Below are positions 9,352 to 17,608 of a DNA stretch of 64,000 nt, piece after piece. Numbering within the stretch: the first letter of the stretch is position 1; the number at the start of each line of letters is the position of its first letter. The position numbers and the translations under genes were made by a program. The notes under the pieces were generated by a model. The model was not told the DNA's origin and made no database searches. It saw nothing but the letters and a program-made list of their open reading frames with translations. The DNA comes from Chromohalobacter canadensis (GTDB taxonomy: Bacteria > Pseudomonadota > Gammaproteobacteria > Pseudomonadales > Halomonadaceae). The DNA is taken from positions 310,001 to 374,000 of the forward strand of contig NZ_JAJQJH010000001.1 of the NCBI RefSeq assembly GCF_029544075.1, written 5' to 3'.

Positions 9352-10196
9352 TGCATTATCGTCGACCTGGTTTGGACAGGCTGAGCCATGCGCTGCTGGC
9401 CGTGTGTTGCCTGTTGTTTCTACTGCCGGTGTGGCTGGCCTTCACAGCGAGCACTCATACGCTGGGGGCGCTTTATTCGCAGACGGCACCGTTATGGTTC
9501 GGTGAAGCGGGGTGGGATAATTATCGCCACTTGCTCAGCGGTTCGATCGGCGGACTGGGAACCGATGTGCTGACCCTGCTCATCAATTCGACGATCATGG
9601 CGTTGGGCATTGCCATCGGCAAGATCGCGATCTCGGTGCTGGCTGCTTATGCCATCGTTTTCTTCGACTTTCCCTTTCGGCGGCTGTGCTTCTGGCTGAT
9701 TTTCATCACTTTGATGTTGCCGGTGGAGGTGCGCATTCTGCCGACGTTCGAAGTGGTCGCCGACCTGGGGCTGCTGGATAGCTACGCGGGGCTGATCCTG
9801 CCGTTGATCGCCAGTGCCACCGCGACGTTTCTGCTGCGTCAGTTCTATCTCACCATTCCGCCTGAACTGGTCGAGGCGGCGCGTATCGATGGCGCCGGCC
9901 CCTGGCGCTTTCTGCGTGACATCCTGCTTCCGCTGTCGAAGACCAATCTCGCGGCGTTGTTCGTGATCATGTTCCTGTATGGCTGGAATCAGTATCTATG
10001 GCCGTTGTTGATCACCAACGATGCCGACTACCTGACCATCGTGGTCAGCCTCAAGCGCTTGTTGACCAGTGCCGATGGCCTCGTGCCCTGGCAGAACGTC
10101 ACCGCCACGGCGGTCCTGGCCATGTTGCCCCCCATCGCGGTGATTCTGCTGATGCAGCGTTACTTCGTGAAAGGGCTGGTCGACAGCGAAAAATAA
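9351..10196 (+). CDS. ugpE: Glycerol-3-phosphate ABC transporter permease UgpE
   Basis: Second inner-membrane permease, 281 residues beginning [20 protein letters not shown]. Its EAA loop is EAARIDGAGPWRFLRDILLP. The start codon overlaps the ugpA stop by one base, so the longer in-frame reading from 9063, which lies inside ugpA, is not used. UgpA and UgpE together form the membrane channel. Confidence 0.9.
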   Translation: MHYRRPGLDRLSHALLAVCCLLFLLPVWLAFTASTHTLGALYSQTAPLWFGEAGWDNYRHLLSGSIGGLGTDVLTLLINSTIMALGIAIGKIAISVLAAYAIVFFDFPFRRLCFWLIFITLMLPVEVRILPTFEVVADLGLLDSYAGLILPLIASATATFLLRQFYLTIPPELVEAARIDGAGPWRFLRDILLPLSKTNLAALFVIMFLYGWNQYLWPLLITNDADYLTIVVSLKRLLTSADGLVPWQNVTATAVLAMLPPIAVILLMQRYFVKGLVDSEK

Positions 10197-10236
10197 GTGC
10201 ACCCGGTGCTGTCCGGCGCTCAATGAGTGATTCGAT

Positions 10237-11340
10237 ATGGCGACCTTACGACTCAACGGTATTCGCAAATGCTATCCCAATGGCATTACGGCCTTGCACG
10301 GCATCGACCTGGACGTTGGTGATGGGGAATTGATGGTAGTGGTGGGGCCTTCGGGGTGCGGCAAGTCGACCTTGCTACGCACATTGGCGGGACTGGAGTC
10401 GATCACCGAGGGGGAGCTCACAATCAACGACCAGCGAGTCAATGCGCTGGAGCCCGCTGCGCGCGACATTGCCATGGTGTTCCAGAACTACGCGCTCTAT
10501 CCCCATATGAGCGTGTTCGACAATATGTCTTACGCGCTGAAAAACCGTGGTACCCCCAAGGACGAGATTCGGCGCCGGGTGACCGAAACGGCCCAGTTGC
10601 TCGACCTCGCCGAGCTGCTGGACCGGCGTCCGCGCCAGTTATCCGGAGGGCAACGTCAGCGTGTGGCGATGGGGCGGGCGATCGTGCGTGAGCCGCAGGT
10701 GTTTCTATTCGACGAGCCGCTTTCCAACCTCGATGCCAAGCTGCGTGTGCAGATGCGGCTAGAAATCCGGCGTCTTCAGAAGCGGCTTGGCGTGACGTCG
10801 GTCTATGTGACGCATGATCAAGTGGAGGCGATGACCCTGGCGGATCGTCTGGTGGTGATGAACGGTGGTCACGTCGAGCAGTGCGGTACGCCAATGGCAC
10901 TCTATGAGCGGCCGGCGACGCGTTTCGTGGCGAGTTTTCTGGGCTCGCCGGCGATGAATTTCCTGCCCGTGACGGCCCATCGTGGTGGCGTAGTACTGCC
11001 CAATGGAAACCCAGTTGCACTCCCTGTGGCGATCCCCGAAGGGCGCGCGGCGACCCTTGGCGTACGCCCGGAACACCTCATCGAAGCGACGTCCGTGGCA
11101 GATGCCACAGAGGTCCTGGAAGTAACGGTCGAGATGCTTGAGCCGCTGGGGGCGGACACGCTGGCCTATACGCGTTTGCCCGGGCTTGAAGAATGGTTGG
11201 TAGTGCGCCTGGATGGCGCGCACGCCGCCCGCGAAGGGCAGCGCTTGTCACTCGCGTTTTCGATGGCGCATTGCCATGTCTTCGATAGCCAGGACGCCCG
11301 CGTTCCATTGGCTGATACCGAGGCCCAGGCCTGTCAGTAA
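10237..11340 (+). CDS. ugpC: Glycerol-3-phosphate ABC transporter ATPase UgpC
   Basis: Cytoplasmic MalK-type ATPase of 367 residues. Walker A is GPSGCGKST near residue 38, the signature is [14 protein letters not shown], Walker B is [12 protein letters not shown], and the switch region is [18 protein letters not shown]-terminal TOBE regulatory domain follows. It completes ugpBAEC. Its 3' end overlaps the converging ghrA gene by 7 bp. Confidence 0.92.
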   Translation: MATLRLNGIRKCYPNGITALHGIDLDVGDGELMVVVGPSGCGKSTLLRTLAGLESITEGELTINDQRVNALEPAARDIAMVFQNYALYPHMSVFDNMSYALKNRGTPKDEIRRRVTETAQLLDLAELLDRRPRQLSGGQRQRVAMGRAIVREPQVFLFDEPLSNLDAKLRVQMRLEIRRLQKRLGVTSVYVTHDQVEAMTLADRLVVMNGGHVEQCGTPMALYERPATRFVASFLGSPAMNFLPVTAHRGGVVLPNGNPVALPVAIPEGRAATLGVRPEHLIEATSVADATEVLEVTVEMLEPLGADTLAYTRLPGLEEWLVVRLDGAHAAREGQRLSLAFSMAHCHVFDSQDARVPLADTEAQACQ

Positions 11341-12266
11341 CCGGCCTTGGGGTCCACCGTATCGATGGCCTCTCCGGCTTGCATGGCGGTGAGGGCCTTG
11401 GCGACCTGGTCGGCGGCTTCGTCGATGGGAGTCGGGCCGGCCATGTGTGGCGTTATCCACAGGCGTGAATGTTGCCACAGTGGGCTGTCGTCGGGCAGCG
11501 GCTCCGTGGGAAATGCATCGAGTAATGCGCCGCGCAGCCGGCCGTTCTCTTCCTCTCCAGTGCCCAGGGCTTCGAGCAATGCAGCCTCGTCGATCAAAGT
11601 GCCGCGTCCAGGGTTGATCAGGCTGGCGCCGTCGGGTAACACGGCCAGGGCGTCGCGGTCGATGATTCCGCGTGTGGCGGGGGTATCGGGCAATAGCGTG
11701 ACCAGGGTGTGGACCTTGCCGAGCAGGGTCTGGAGGCCGTCGTCACCGTCATGGCAGGTGATGCCCTTGAGGGCCTTGGGCGAGCGGCTCCAGCCATGCA
11801 CGGGGTAGCCGTCGTCGGCGAGCTGGCGCGCCACATGCCGTCCGATGGAGCCCAGCCCGAGAACTCCGACTGCCCATTCGCGCTTGGGCGTGAGGGCGTG
11901 TTCGCGCCAGGTGGTGTGATGCTGCTGGCGACGGTAACGGTCAAAATCGCGCTGAAAATGCAGCACGCCATAGCGTACATAGTCGGCGATCAGCTCGCCC
12001 ATACCGGCATCGCGCAGCTTGACGATGGGAATGTCGCGGGGAAGCGAGGGGTTGTCGAGCAACGCATCCACGCCGGCGCCGAGATTGACGATGCCCTTGA
12101 GTGCTGGCTGGGTCTCGAAAAGCGATGCCGGTGGCTTCCATGCCGCGAGATAGTCAGCCTGGAAGTCGCTCGTTTCGCCACTGATGGCGAACTCCGCCGA
12201 GGGTAAACGCGAAGCGAGCCTGTCTTTCCAGAGCGCGGCGTCGTCGGCATGGATCAAGATGCGCAT
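11334..12266 (-). CDS. ghrA: Glyoxylate/hydroxypyruvate reductase A
   Basis: NAD(P)H-dependent D-2-hydroxyacid dehydrogenase, 310 residues, reducing glyoxylate and hydroxypyruvate. The Rossmann motif [16 protein letters not shown] lies in the middle. NPGRGTLID and ITPHMAGPT hold the catalytic arginine and histidine regions. GhrA-type features include the [13 protein letters not shown] start and [10 protein letters not shown]. It is a separate unit converging on ugpC. I see no pathway link to its neighbours. Confidence 0.88.
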   Translation of the reverse strand: MRILIHADDAALWKDRLASRLPSAEFAISGETSDFQADYLAAWKPPASLFETQPALKGIVNLGAGVDALLDNPSLPRDIPIVKLRDAGMGELIADYVRYGVLHFQRDFDRYRRQQHHTTWREHALTPKREWAVGVLGLGSIGRHVARQLADDGYPVHGWSRSPKALKGITCHDGDDGLQTLLGKVHTLVTLLPDTPATRGIIDRDALAVLPDGASLINPGRGTLIDEAALLEALGTGEEENGRLRGALLDAFPTEPLPDDSPLWQHSRLWITPHMAGPTPIDEAADQVAKALTAMQAGEAIDTVDPKAGY

Positions 12267-12329
12267 GAAGTCCTCATGAGGTGGTCGTGGATGATGGATG
12301 AGGGGCGGCGTTGATGCGCGCCCATCGCG

Positions 12330-13733
12330 CTATACGATTTGTAGCATCGGTGGCGGTGCCTCGCCGAGCAAGCGGGCGAGAATCGTCAATCCCTGATCGA
12401 AGCGTTCAGGATCGTTTTCGCCACCCAGGCTTAAGCGAATACGCCGAGGTGGAGGGCCCTGATCGACCATGAACGACTGCGCCGTGGAAATAGCCAAACC
12501 TTCCTGCAGCGCTTGTTGTTGCAGCTCCTCCGCGCGCCATGCCCCGGGCAGGGCCAGCCATATATGCATGCCTGTGGGACGCGAGGCCATAGCGTGGCCC
12601 GCGAGGCGCGTGCGGGTCAGCTGCTGGCGTTCGGCGAGCAGGCGCCGCTGCTCGCTGGCCAGGGTGTCGACGGTGCCATCGGCCAGCCAACGGTCGGCGA
12701 TCTCGAAGACGAGCGGCGTGGCCATCCAACTGGTGGCGCGCAGCCGTGGCAGGGTGTGGTGCAGCTGTCCGCGCGGCACGCTGAGATAGCCGGCGCGCAA
12801 TCCCGAGACGGTGGCCTTGGTCAGGCTGGTGACATGAAAGCTCTGGCGCGGTAGACGCGCGGTCAGCGGGCTCAGTCCCGACGGTTCGAGCAGGGCGTGA
12901 ACGTCGTCCTCGATCAGCCAGGTGCCGTGTCGCGCCAGCACCTCAGCCACGGCATCGCGGCGTGCGTTGTCCATGGTCGCGCCGGTGGGGTTGAGCTGGG
13001 TGGGCGTCAGGCATACGGCACGCGGTCGGTAGCGACGGCACGCGGCATCGAGGGCCTCGGGAATCACTCCCTGTTCGTCGATGGCCACGCCGCGCAGTTG
13101 CAAGCCCAGCGTGCGTGACAAGGCGATCAAGCCGTGGTCGGTCAACGCCTCGGTCAACACCACGTCGCCATGCTGGACCAGCGTGGCGATGGCCAACATC
13201 ACACCATGGGCGGCGCCGTTGCACAGCACTCGGTCGTCGGGAGTACCGGGCACGCCGAGCGTGTCGTGCAGCCATTGGCTGGCGCGCTCGCGCTGATGGA
13301 GCAGCCCCGCGATGGGGCGGCAGGCATCGATGACATCGGGATGCGCGCTGTCCGCCACGTCGCGAAGCGTTTCGCGAAAGTGCAGATGATGCCCGGGCGG
13401 GCAGATCGGATGCGCGATGGAAAGATCCACGGGGGAGGCATCCATGGCCATGTTGGCGCTACGCAGGTATTCGGCCTCCTGGCCGTCGTCGAGACTGTTG
13501 ATCCAGGTACCGCTACCCACGCGGGCCTGCACCAGGCCCATCTTTTCCGCCTGGGCGTAGGCGCGCGAGACGGTTTGCACGCTCACTGCCAATGTCTCGG
13601 CCAGGCAGCGGTGTGGAGGCAAACGCGTGCCGGGCGTGAGTTCGCCCTGGCGAATGGCCTCGGCGAGTGCTCGGGCGATGGCCAGATACTTGGGCCCGTG
13701 GGCCGGGAGATAGGGTGTCAGGTCAATTGTCAT
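12330..13733 (-). CDS. enuR: MocR/GabR-family regulator, EnuR-like (ectoine utilisation)
   Basis: Transcription factor of 467 residues fusing an N-terminal GntR winged helix (LPPHRCLAETLAVSVQTVSR, about residues 40-59) to a PLP-binding aminotransferase-like domain. The PLP lysine is in SLTKATVSGLRAGY and the cofactor aspartate in LIEDDVHALL. EnuR proteins repress ectoine catabolic genes and respond to PLP-bound degradation intermediates. Placement directly divergent from doeA supports that assignment here. A different MocR member is possible. Its start codon lies inside the palindrome TGTCATGACA. Confidence 0.8.
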   Translation of the reverse strand: MTIDLTPYLPAHGPKYLAIARALAEAIRQGELTPGTRLPPHRCLAETLAVSVQTVSRAYAQAEKMGLVQARVGSGTWINSLDDGQEAEYLRSANMAMDASPVDLSIAHPICPPGHHLHFRETLRDVADSAHPDVIDACRPIAGLLHQRERASQWLHDTLGVPGTPDDRVLCNGAAHGVMLAIATLVQHGDVVLTEALTDHGLIALSRTLGLQLRGVAIDEQGVIPEALDAACRRYRPRAVCLTPTQLNPTGATMDNARRDAVAEVLARHGTWLIEDDVHALLEPSGLSPLTARLPRQSFHVTSLTKATVSGLRAGYLSVPRGQLHHTLPRLRATSWMATPLVFEIADRWLADGTVDTLASEQRRLLAERQQLTRTRLAGHAMASRPTGMHIWLALPGAWRAEELQQQALQEGLAISTAQSFMVDQGPPPRRIRLSLGGENDPERFDQGLTILARLLGEAPPPMLQIV

Positions 13734-13840
13734 GACACAATAAAGCCTTTGACGGCAAGCAGCGCGTGAATGCTAGTATCGTCGACAACGCATTGATCGA
13801 CAATTGTACTGATTTTTTCCTTCCTTGTGTCAGTACAATT
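13726..13840. promoter_or_regulatory. Inverted-repeat operators between enuR and doeA
   Basis: Two inverted repeats share an ATTGT/ACAAT half-site. ATTGT-N6-ACAAT (13726-13741) spans the enuR start codon and encloses TGTCATGACA. AATTGTACTGA (13802-13812) is mirrored by TCAGTACAATT (13830-13840) across 17 bp. Their place in the divergent promoter region suggests binding by the EnuR-like or DoeX regulator. Confidence 0.55.
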
Positions 13841-13915
13841 TATTTCATCGAATGCAGGGTCCTGCCTCCCGTCCGGGAGATCAGGGATGAGCAATTCTGT
13901 CGGGCGAGTGGTGCC

Positions 13916-15115
13916 ATGTCTGAGGTTTCCCTGCCTTTCACTCGTGAGGAATACGCCGGCCGGCTGCACAAGGTGCGTTCGGCCATGGCCCAAAGAGGGA
14001 TCGACGTACTGATCGTCAGCGATCCGTCCAATATGGCGTGGTTGACGGGGTACGATGGTTGGTCCTTCTATGTGCATCAGTGCGTGCTGCTCGGCCTGGA
14101 AGGCGAACCGGTCTGGTATGGTCGCCGCATGGATGCCAACGGGGCGCTACGCACCTGCTGGATCCATCCGGATAACATTACCTATTACCCGGATTATTAC
14201 GTTCAAAATCCCGATATGCATCCCATGGAGTACCTGGCGCAGTCGATCCTCCCGGATCGTGGCTGGCACGAGGGTACCATCGGCATGGAGATGGATAACT
14301 ACTACTTTTCCGCCAAGGCGTATTTGAGCCTCGTGCGCGAATTGCCGCACGCGCGTTTCGCGGATGCCAATTCGCTGGTCAACTGGTGCCGGGCGATCAA
14401 GTCGCCGCAGGAAATCGAGTATATGCGCATCGCGGCGCGGATCGTCGAGGGCATGCATTCGCGCATCCTCGAGGTCATTAAGCCGGGGGTGCCCAAGAGC
14501 AAGGTGGTGTCCGAGATCTATCGCGTGGGCATCGAGGGCTGGGTCGATCCGCACGGGCGCGTCTACGGCGGTGATTATCCGGCCATCGTGCCCATGCTGC
14601 CGACCGGCAAGGACGCCGCCGCACCGCACCTGACCTGGGACGATACCCCGTTTCGCGAAGGCGAGGGCACCTTCTTCGAGATCGCAGGCGTCTACAAGCG
14701 TTATCATGCGCCGATGTCGCGCACGGTGTTTCTGGGCACGCCGCCGAGTCAGTTTCTCCGCGCCGAGTCGGCCCTGCTCGAGGGTATCGACAATGGCCTG
14801 GCGGTGGCCAAGCCGGGCAATCGTGCCGCCGACATCGCCATGGCACTGGGCGCGGCAATGGACAAGTACGGCTTCGACCGTGGCGGGGCGCGCTGCGGCT
14901 ATTCCATCGGCATCAGCTATCCGCCGGATTGGGGCGAGCGTAATATCAGTCTACGTCCCTCCGACGACACCATCCTCGAGCCGGGGATGACGTTTCATTT
15001 CATGCCGGGTCTCTGGGAGGACGACTGGGGCCTGGAGATCACCGAAAGCATTCTGATTACCGAGACTGGCTGCGAGACGCTGGCCAACTTTCCACGCCAG
15101 CTGTTCGTGTGCTGA
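13916..15115 (+). CDS. doeA: Ectoine hydrolase DoeA
   Basis: Opens the ectoine ring to N-alpha-acetyl-2,4-diaminobutyrate, the first step of ectoine use. It is an M24 aminopeptidase/creatinase-fold protein (VDPHGRVYGGDYPAIVP, LEPGMTFHFMPGLW). Starting at ATG 13916 gives 399 residues, the length I recall for Halomonas DoeA. The reading frame extends 50 codons further upstream, but that part covers the promoter and operator region and looks non-coding. It is followed by doeB and doeX, the doeABX order known from Halomonas elongata. Confidence 0.92.
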   Translation: MSEVSLPFTREEYAGRLHKVRSAMAQRGIDVLIVSDPSNMAWLTGYDGWSFYVHQCVLLGLEGEPVWYGRRMDANGALRTCWIHPDNITYYPDYYVQNPDMHPMEYLAQSILPDRGWHEGTIGMEMDNYYFSAKAYLSLVRELPHARFADANSLVNWCRAIKSPQEIEYMRIAARIVEGMHSRILEVIKPGVPKSKVVSEIYRVGIEGWVDPHGRVYGGDYPAIVPMLPTGKDAAAPHLTWDDTPFREGEGTFFEIAGVYKRYHAPMSRTVFLGTPPSQFLRAESALLEGIDNGLAVAKPGNRAADIAMALGAAMDKYGFDRGGARCGYSIGISYPPDWGERNISLRPSDDTILEPGMTFHFMPGLWEDDWGLEITESILITETGCETLANFPRQLFVC

Positions 15116-15146
15116 ACCGTGGGACGCGAGACGAGGAGAACATGAT

Positions 15147-16163
15147 ATGAGCAAGCGACCCAGCCCGGTGTCACCCACCGTCGATTTCGATGCCGATGGC
15201 ATTCAGCACGGTTTTCTCAAGCTGCCAATCTCCACCGATGAATCGGCCTGGGGCGCGGTGATGATTCCAATAACCGTGATCAACAACGGCGCGGGACCCA
15301 CGGCGCTGCTCACCGCTGGCAATCACGGCGATGAATACGAGGGCATCACTGCGCTGCTCAAACTCAGCAATACACTGCGTGCCGAGGACGTGCGCGGCCG
15401 TGTGATCATCGTGCCGATCATGAACGTGCCGGCCGCGACCGCCGGCAAGCGCACCTCGGGGCTGGATGGCGGCAATCTCAACCGCAGTTTCCCCGGCAAC
15501 CCCGACGGCGGAGTCACCGAGCAGATCGCCGATTACTTCACGCGTGAACTGGTACCGATGTGCGATGTGGCGTTGGATCTGCACTCCGGCGGTCGTACGT
15601 TGGATATCCTGCCCTTCGCCGCGGCGCACCGTCTCGATGATCATAGCCAGGAAGCGCAAAGCCTTGCCGGTGCGGTTTCCTTCGGTGCGCCGGTGGCGAT
15701 GATGATGTTCGAGCTCGACGCGACCAAGCTCTACGACACGGCCGTGGAATCCCAGGGCAAGACCTTCGTGACCACCGAGTTGGGCGGCGGCGGCACTACC
15801 ACGCCGGAGCGCATGGCCATCGCCGAGCGCGGCGTGCGCAATTTTCTGATTCACTACGGTCTGATCGAAGGGCAACTGGAGTCTCCGGCCGGTCAGCAGG
15901 TGTACGTGGACATGCCCGACGCGTCTTGCTACGTGCAGAGCGAGCATAGTGGCCTGCTGGAGCTGAGTTTCGCGCTGGGCGAGACGGTGCGGCGCGGCGA
16001 TGTGATCGCACGTATCTATGACATGACGCGCACCGGTAGCGAGCCGATTGTCTACCATGCAAAGCGGGATGGCGTGCTGGTGGCGCGGCGCTTCCCGGCG
16101 CAGGTAAACATGGGCGATACCATCGCGGTCATCGCGGAAGTCGTCGATAGTCTCGAGCGTTGA
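15147..16163 (+). CDS. doeB: N-alpha-acetyl-L-2,4-diaminobutyrate deacetylase DoeB
   Basis: Removes the acetyl group to give 2,4-diaminobutyrate plus acetate. The protein has 338 residues and an AstE/AspA-type zinc hydrolase fold. The metal-binding motifs are GNHGDEYEG (His and Glu) and LDLHSGG (His), and NLNRSFPG is also conserved. It lies 31 nt after doeA in the same operon. An RBS-like GAGGAG precedes the ATG. Confidence 0.92.
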   Translation: MSKRPSPVSPTVDFDADGIQHGFLKLPISTDESAWGAVMIPITVINNGAGPTALLTAGNHGDEYEGITALLKLSNTLRAEDVRGRVIIVPIMNVPAATAGKRTSGLDGGNLNRSFPGNPDGGVTEQIADYFTRELVPMCDVALDLHSGGRTLDILPFAAAHRLDDHSQEAQSLAGAVSFGAPVAMMMFELDATKLYDTAVESQGKTFVTTELGGGGTTTPERMAIAERGVRNFLIHYGLIEGQLESPAGQQVYVDMPDASCYVQSEHSGLLELSFALGETVRRGDVIARIYDMTRTGSEPIVYHAKRDGVLVARRFPAQVNMGDTIAVIAEVVDSLER

Positions 16164-16182
16164 GGATGGGTCAGCACACCAC

Positions 16183-16659
16183 ATGAAACTCGACCGCTAC
16201 GACCTTAAGATTCTCGATATTCTGTCGCGCGATGGGCGCATCACCAAGTCGAAACTGGCCGAGGCGATCAACCTCTCGGTCAGCCCCTGCTGGGAGCGCG
16301 TTCGGCGCCTGGAAAAAGCCGGCGTCATCGAAGGCTATGGCGCCCGGCTCAATCCGGCCTTGGTGGTCAAACGCACACCGGTCTGGGTGCAGATCGAACT
16401 CGCGACCCATCAGGCGGCGAGCTTCGCGCGTTTCGAGAAAGCCATCGCCGAGACACCGGAGGTGACCGAGTGCGTCGCGGTGGGCGGCGGCGTTGATTAC
16501 TTGGTCAAGTTCGAAACCGACTCCATCGATGCCTACCAGCGCACGATCGATGCTTGGCTGATGGATAGCCTGGGTATCGAACGCTATTTCACCTATATCG
16601 TGACCAAGACCGTGAAACGCACTGAGCCGCCGTTGGACTTGCACGACGACGCTTCGTAG
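16183..16659 (+). CDS. doeX: Lrp/AsnC-family regulator DoeX
   Basis: Regulator of 158 residues with an N-terminal HTH (ITKSKLAEAINLSVSPCWER, residues 22-41) and a C-terminal RAM ligand domain. In H. elongata DoeX binds the doeA promoter. It lies 19 nt after doeB and is co-transcribed with it, suggesting feedback control of the operon together with the divergent EnuR-like regulator. Confidence 0.9.
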   Translation: MKLDRYDLKILDILSRDGRITKSKLAEAINLSVSPCWERVRRLEKAGVIEGYGARLNPALVVKRTPVWVQIELATHQAASFARFEKAIAETPEVTECVAVGGGVDYLVKFETDSIDAYQRTIDAWLMDSLGIERYFTYIVTKTVKRTEPPLDLHDDAS

Positions 16660-16751
16660 CACGTCAGACGTCGTCGATGGCCATTGACCGACGCCGTCTG
16701 GGCGCTAGGGTAGTAACACTCGGGTGCATCGTTTCCGCAATGGGATATCAC

Positions 16752-17531
16752 ATGCCGTCAGAAGTGGAGATACCGCATTCATTTTCCGCCGCCTCGCGCT
16801 ATGACGATCAGCGCGACCGGCCCTTGCGGACGCTCGATGGTCCGCAGGAGCAGCCGCTGACCTTGTCGCTCAACGATACTGCCATGGTGACGTTGCTGGC
16901 GACGCCTGAAGCCCTCGAATCGCTGGCGCTGGGGCATGCTTTCACGGCGGGTTGGATCGAGCGCGCCGAGCAGGTCGGGGATATTCGTCTGTCGCGGCTG
17001 CGTCATGGGCAGTTGGTGCGGCTGGCGGTTTCGTCGCAGACCGAAGCGCGCGCCACTGGTCTGCAACGCGCCGGGGCCTCGGTATCGAGCTGCGGCGCCT
17101 GCGGCGTGGCCGAGGAGTCGCAGTTGATGCAAGGTCTGCGGCGTTTGTCGGCGTGTGCGCCCCTGGCGCCCGAGGCTTTGATGCGCGGAGTGGAGAGCCT
17201 ACAGCGTCACGCACGTGCCGGGCTTCATATGGCGCTGGCCCTCGACGGCGATGGCGAGGTGTTGACGCGCGGCGTGGACATCGGACGCCACAACGCCCTG
17301 GATCGAGTCATCGGCGAAGGGTTAGCACATGGCGAGATGCCCGCGGCGGTACTGCTTTCCAGCCGCTGTAGTATGGAGCTGGTGCAGAAGACCGTGCGCG
17401 CTGGGATCACCACGCTGGCCACGCTGTCGTTGCCCTCGGCCCTGGCGGTGGAAATCGCGCGTGCCTGCGACCTCAACTTGATCTGTTGTCATCGCGGCCG
17501 GCATCTCGAACGCCTGAGTGGTGCGACATAG
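16752..17531 (+). CDS. fdhD: FdhD sulfurtransferase for formate dehydrogenase
   Basis: FdhD passes sulfur from IscS to the Mo-bisMGD cofactor, which is needed for formate dehydrogenase activity. The catalytic CxxC region is SSCGACGVAEE, and FTAGWIER, GVDIGRHNALDRVIG and LSSRCSMELVQKTVRAGI are family blocks. ATG 16752 (259 residues) has a GGGA 6 nt upstream; ATGs at 16740 and 16677 are in-frame alternatives. It precedes the molybdoenzyme it probably serves and sits inside the ectoine gene cluster. Confidence 0.88.
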   Translation: MPSEVEIPHSFSAASRYDDQRDRPLRTLDGPQEQPLTLSLNDTAMVTLLATPEALESLALGHAFTAGWIERAEQVGDIRLSRLRHGQLVRLAVSSQTEARATGLQRAGASVSSCGACGVAEESQLMQGLRRLSACAPLAPEALMRGVESLQRHARAGLHMALALDGDGEVLTRGVDIGRHNALDRVIGEGLAHGEMPAAVLLSSRCSMELVQKTVRAGITTLATLSLPSALAVEIARACDLNLICCHRGRHLERLSGAT

Positions 17532-17608
17532 CGCCCGACGCTTTCCTGGAGCTTCACCGCAGTCATCGCATCATCCTTTCACCTCTCTACTACGTCACCG
17601 AGATTGTC

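Noticed and set aside
13766-13915. 50-codon N-terminal extension of doeA
   Set aside because: The segment contains the inverted-repeat operator region and is not similar to DoeA; starting at 13916 gives the expected length.
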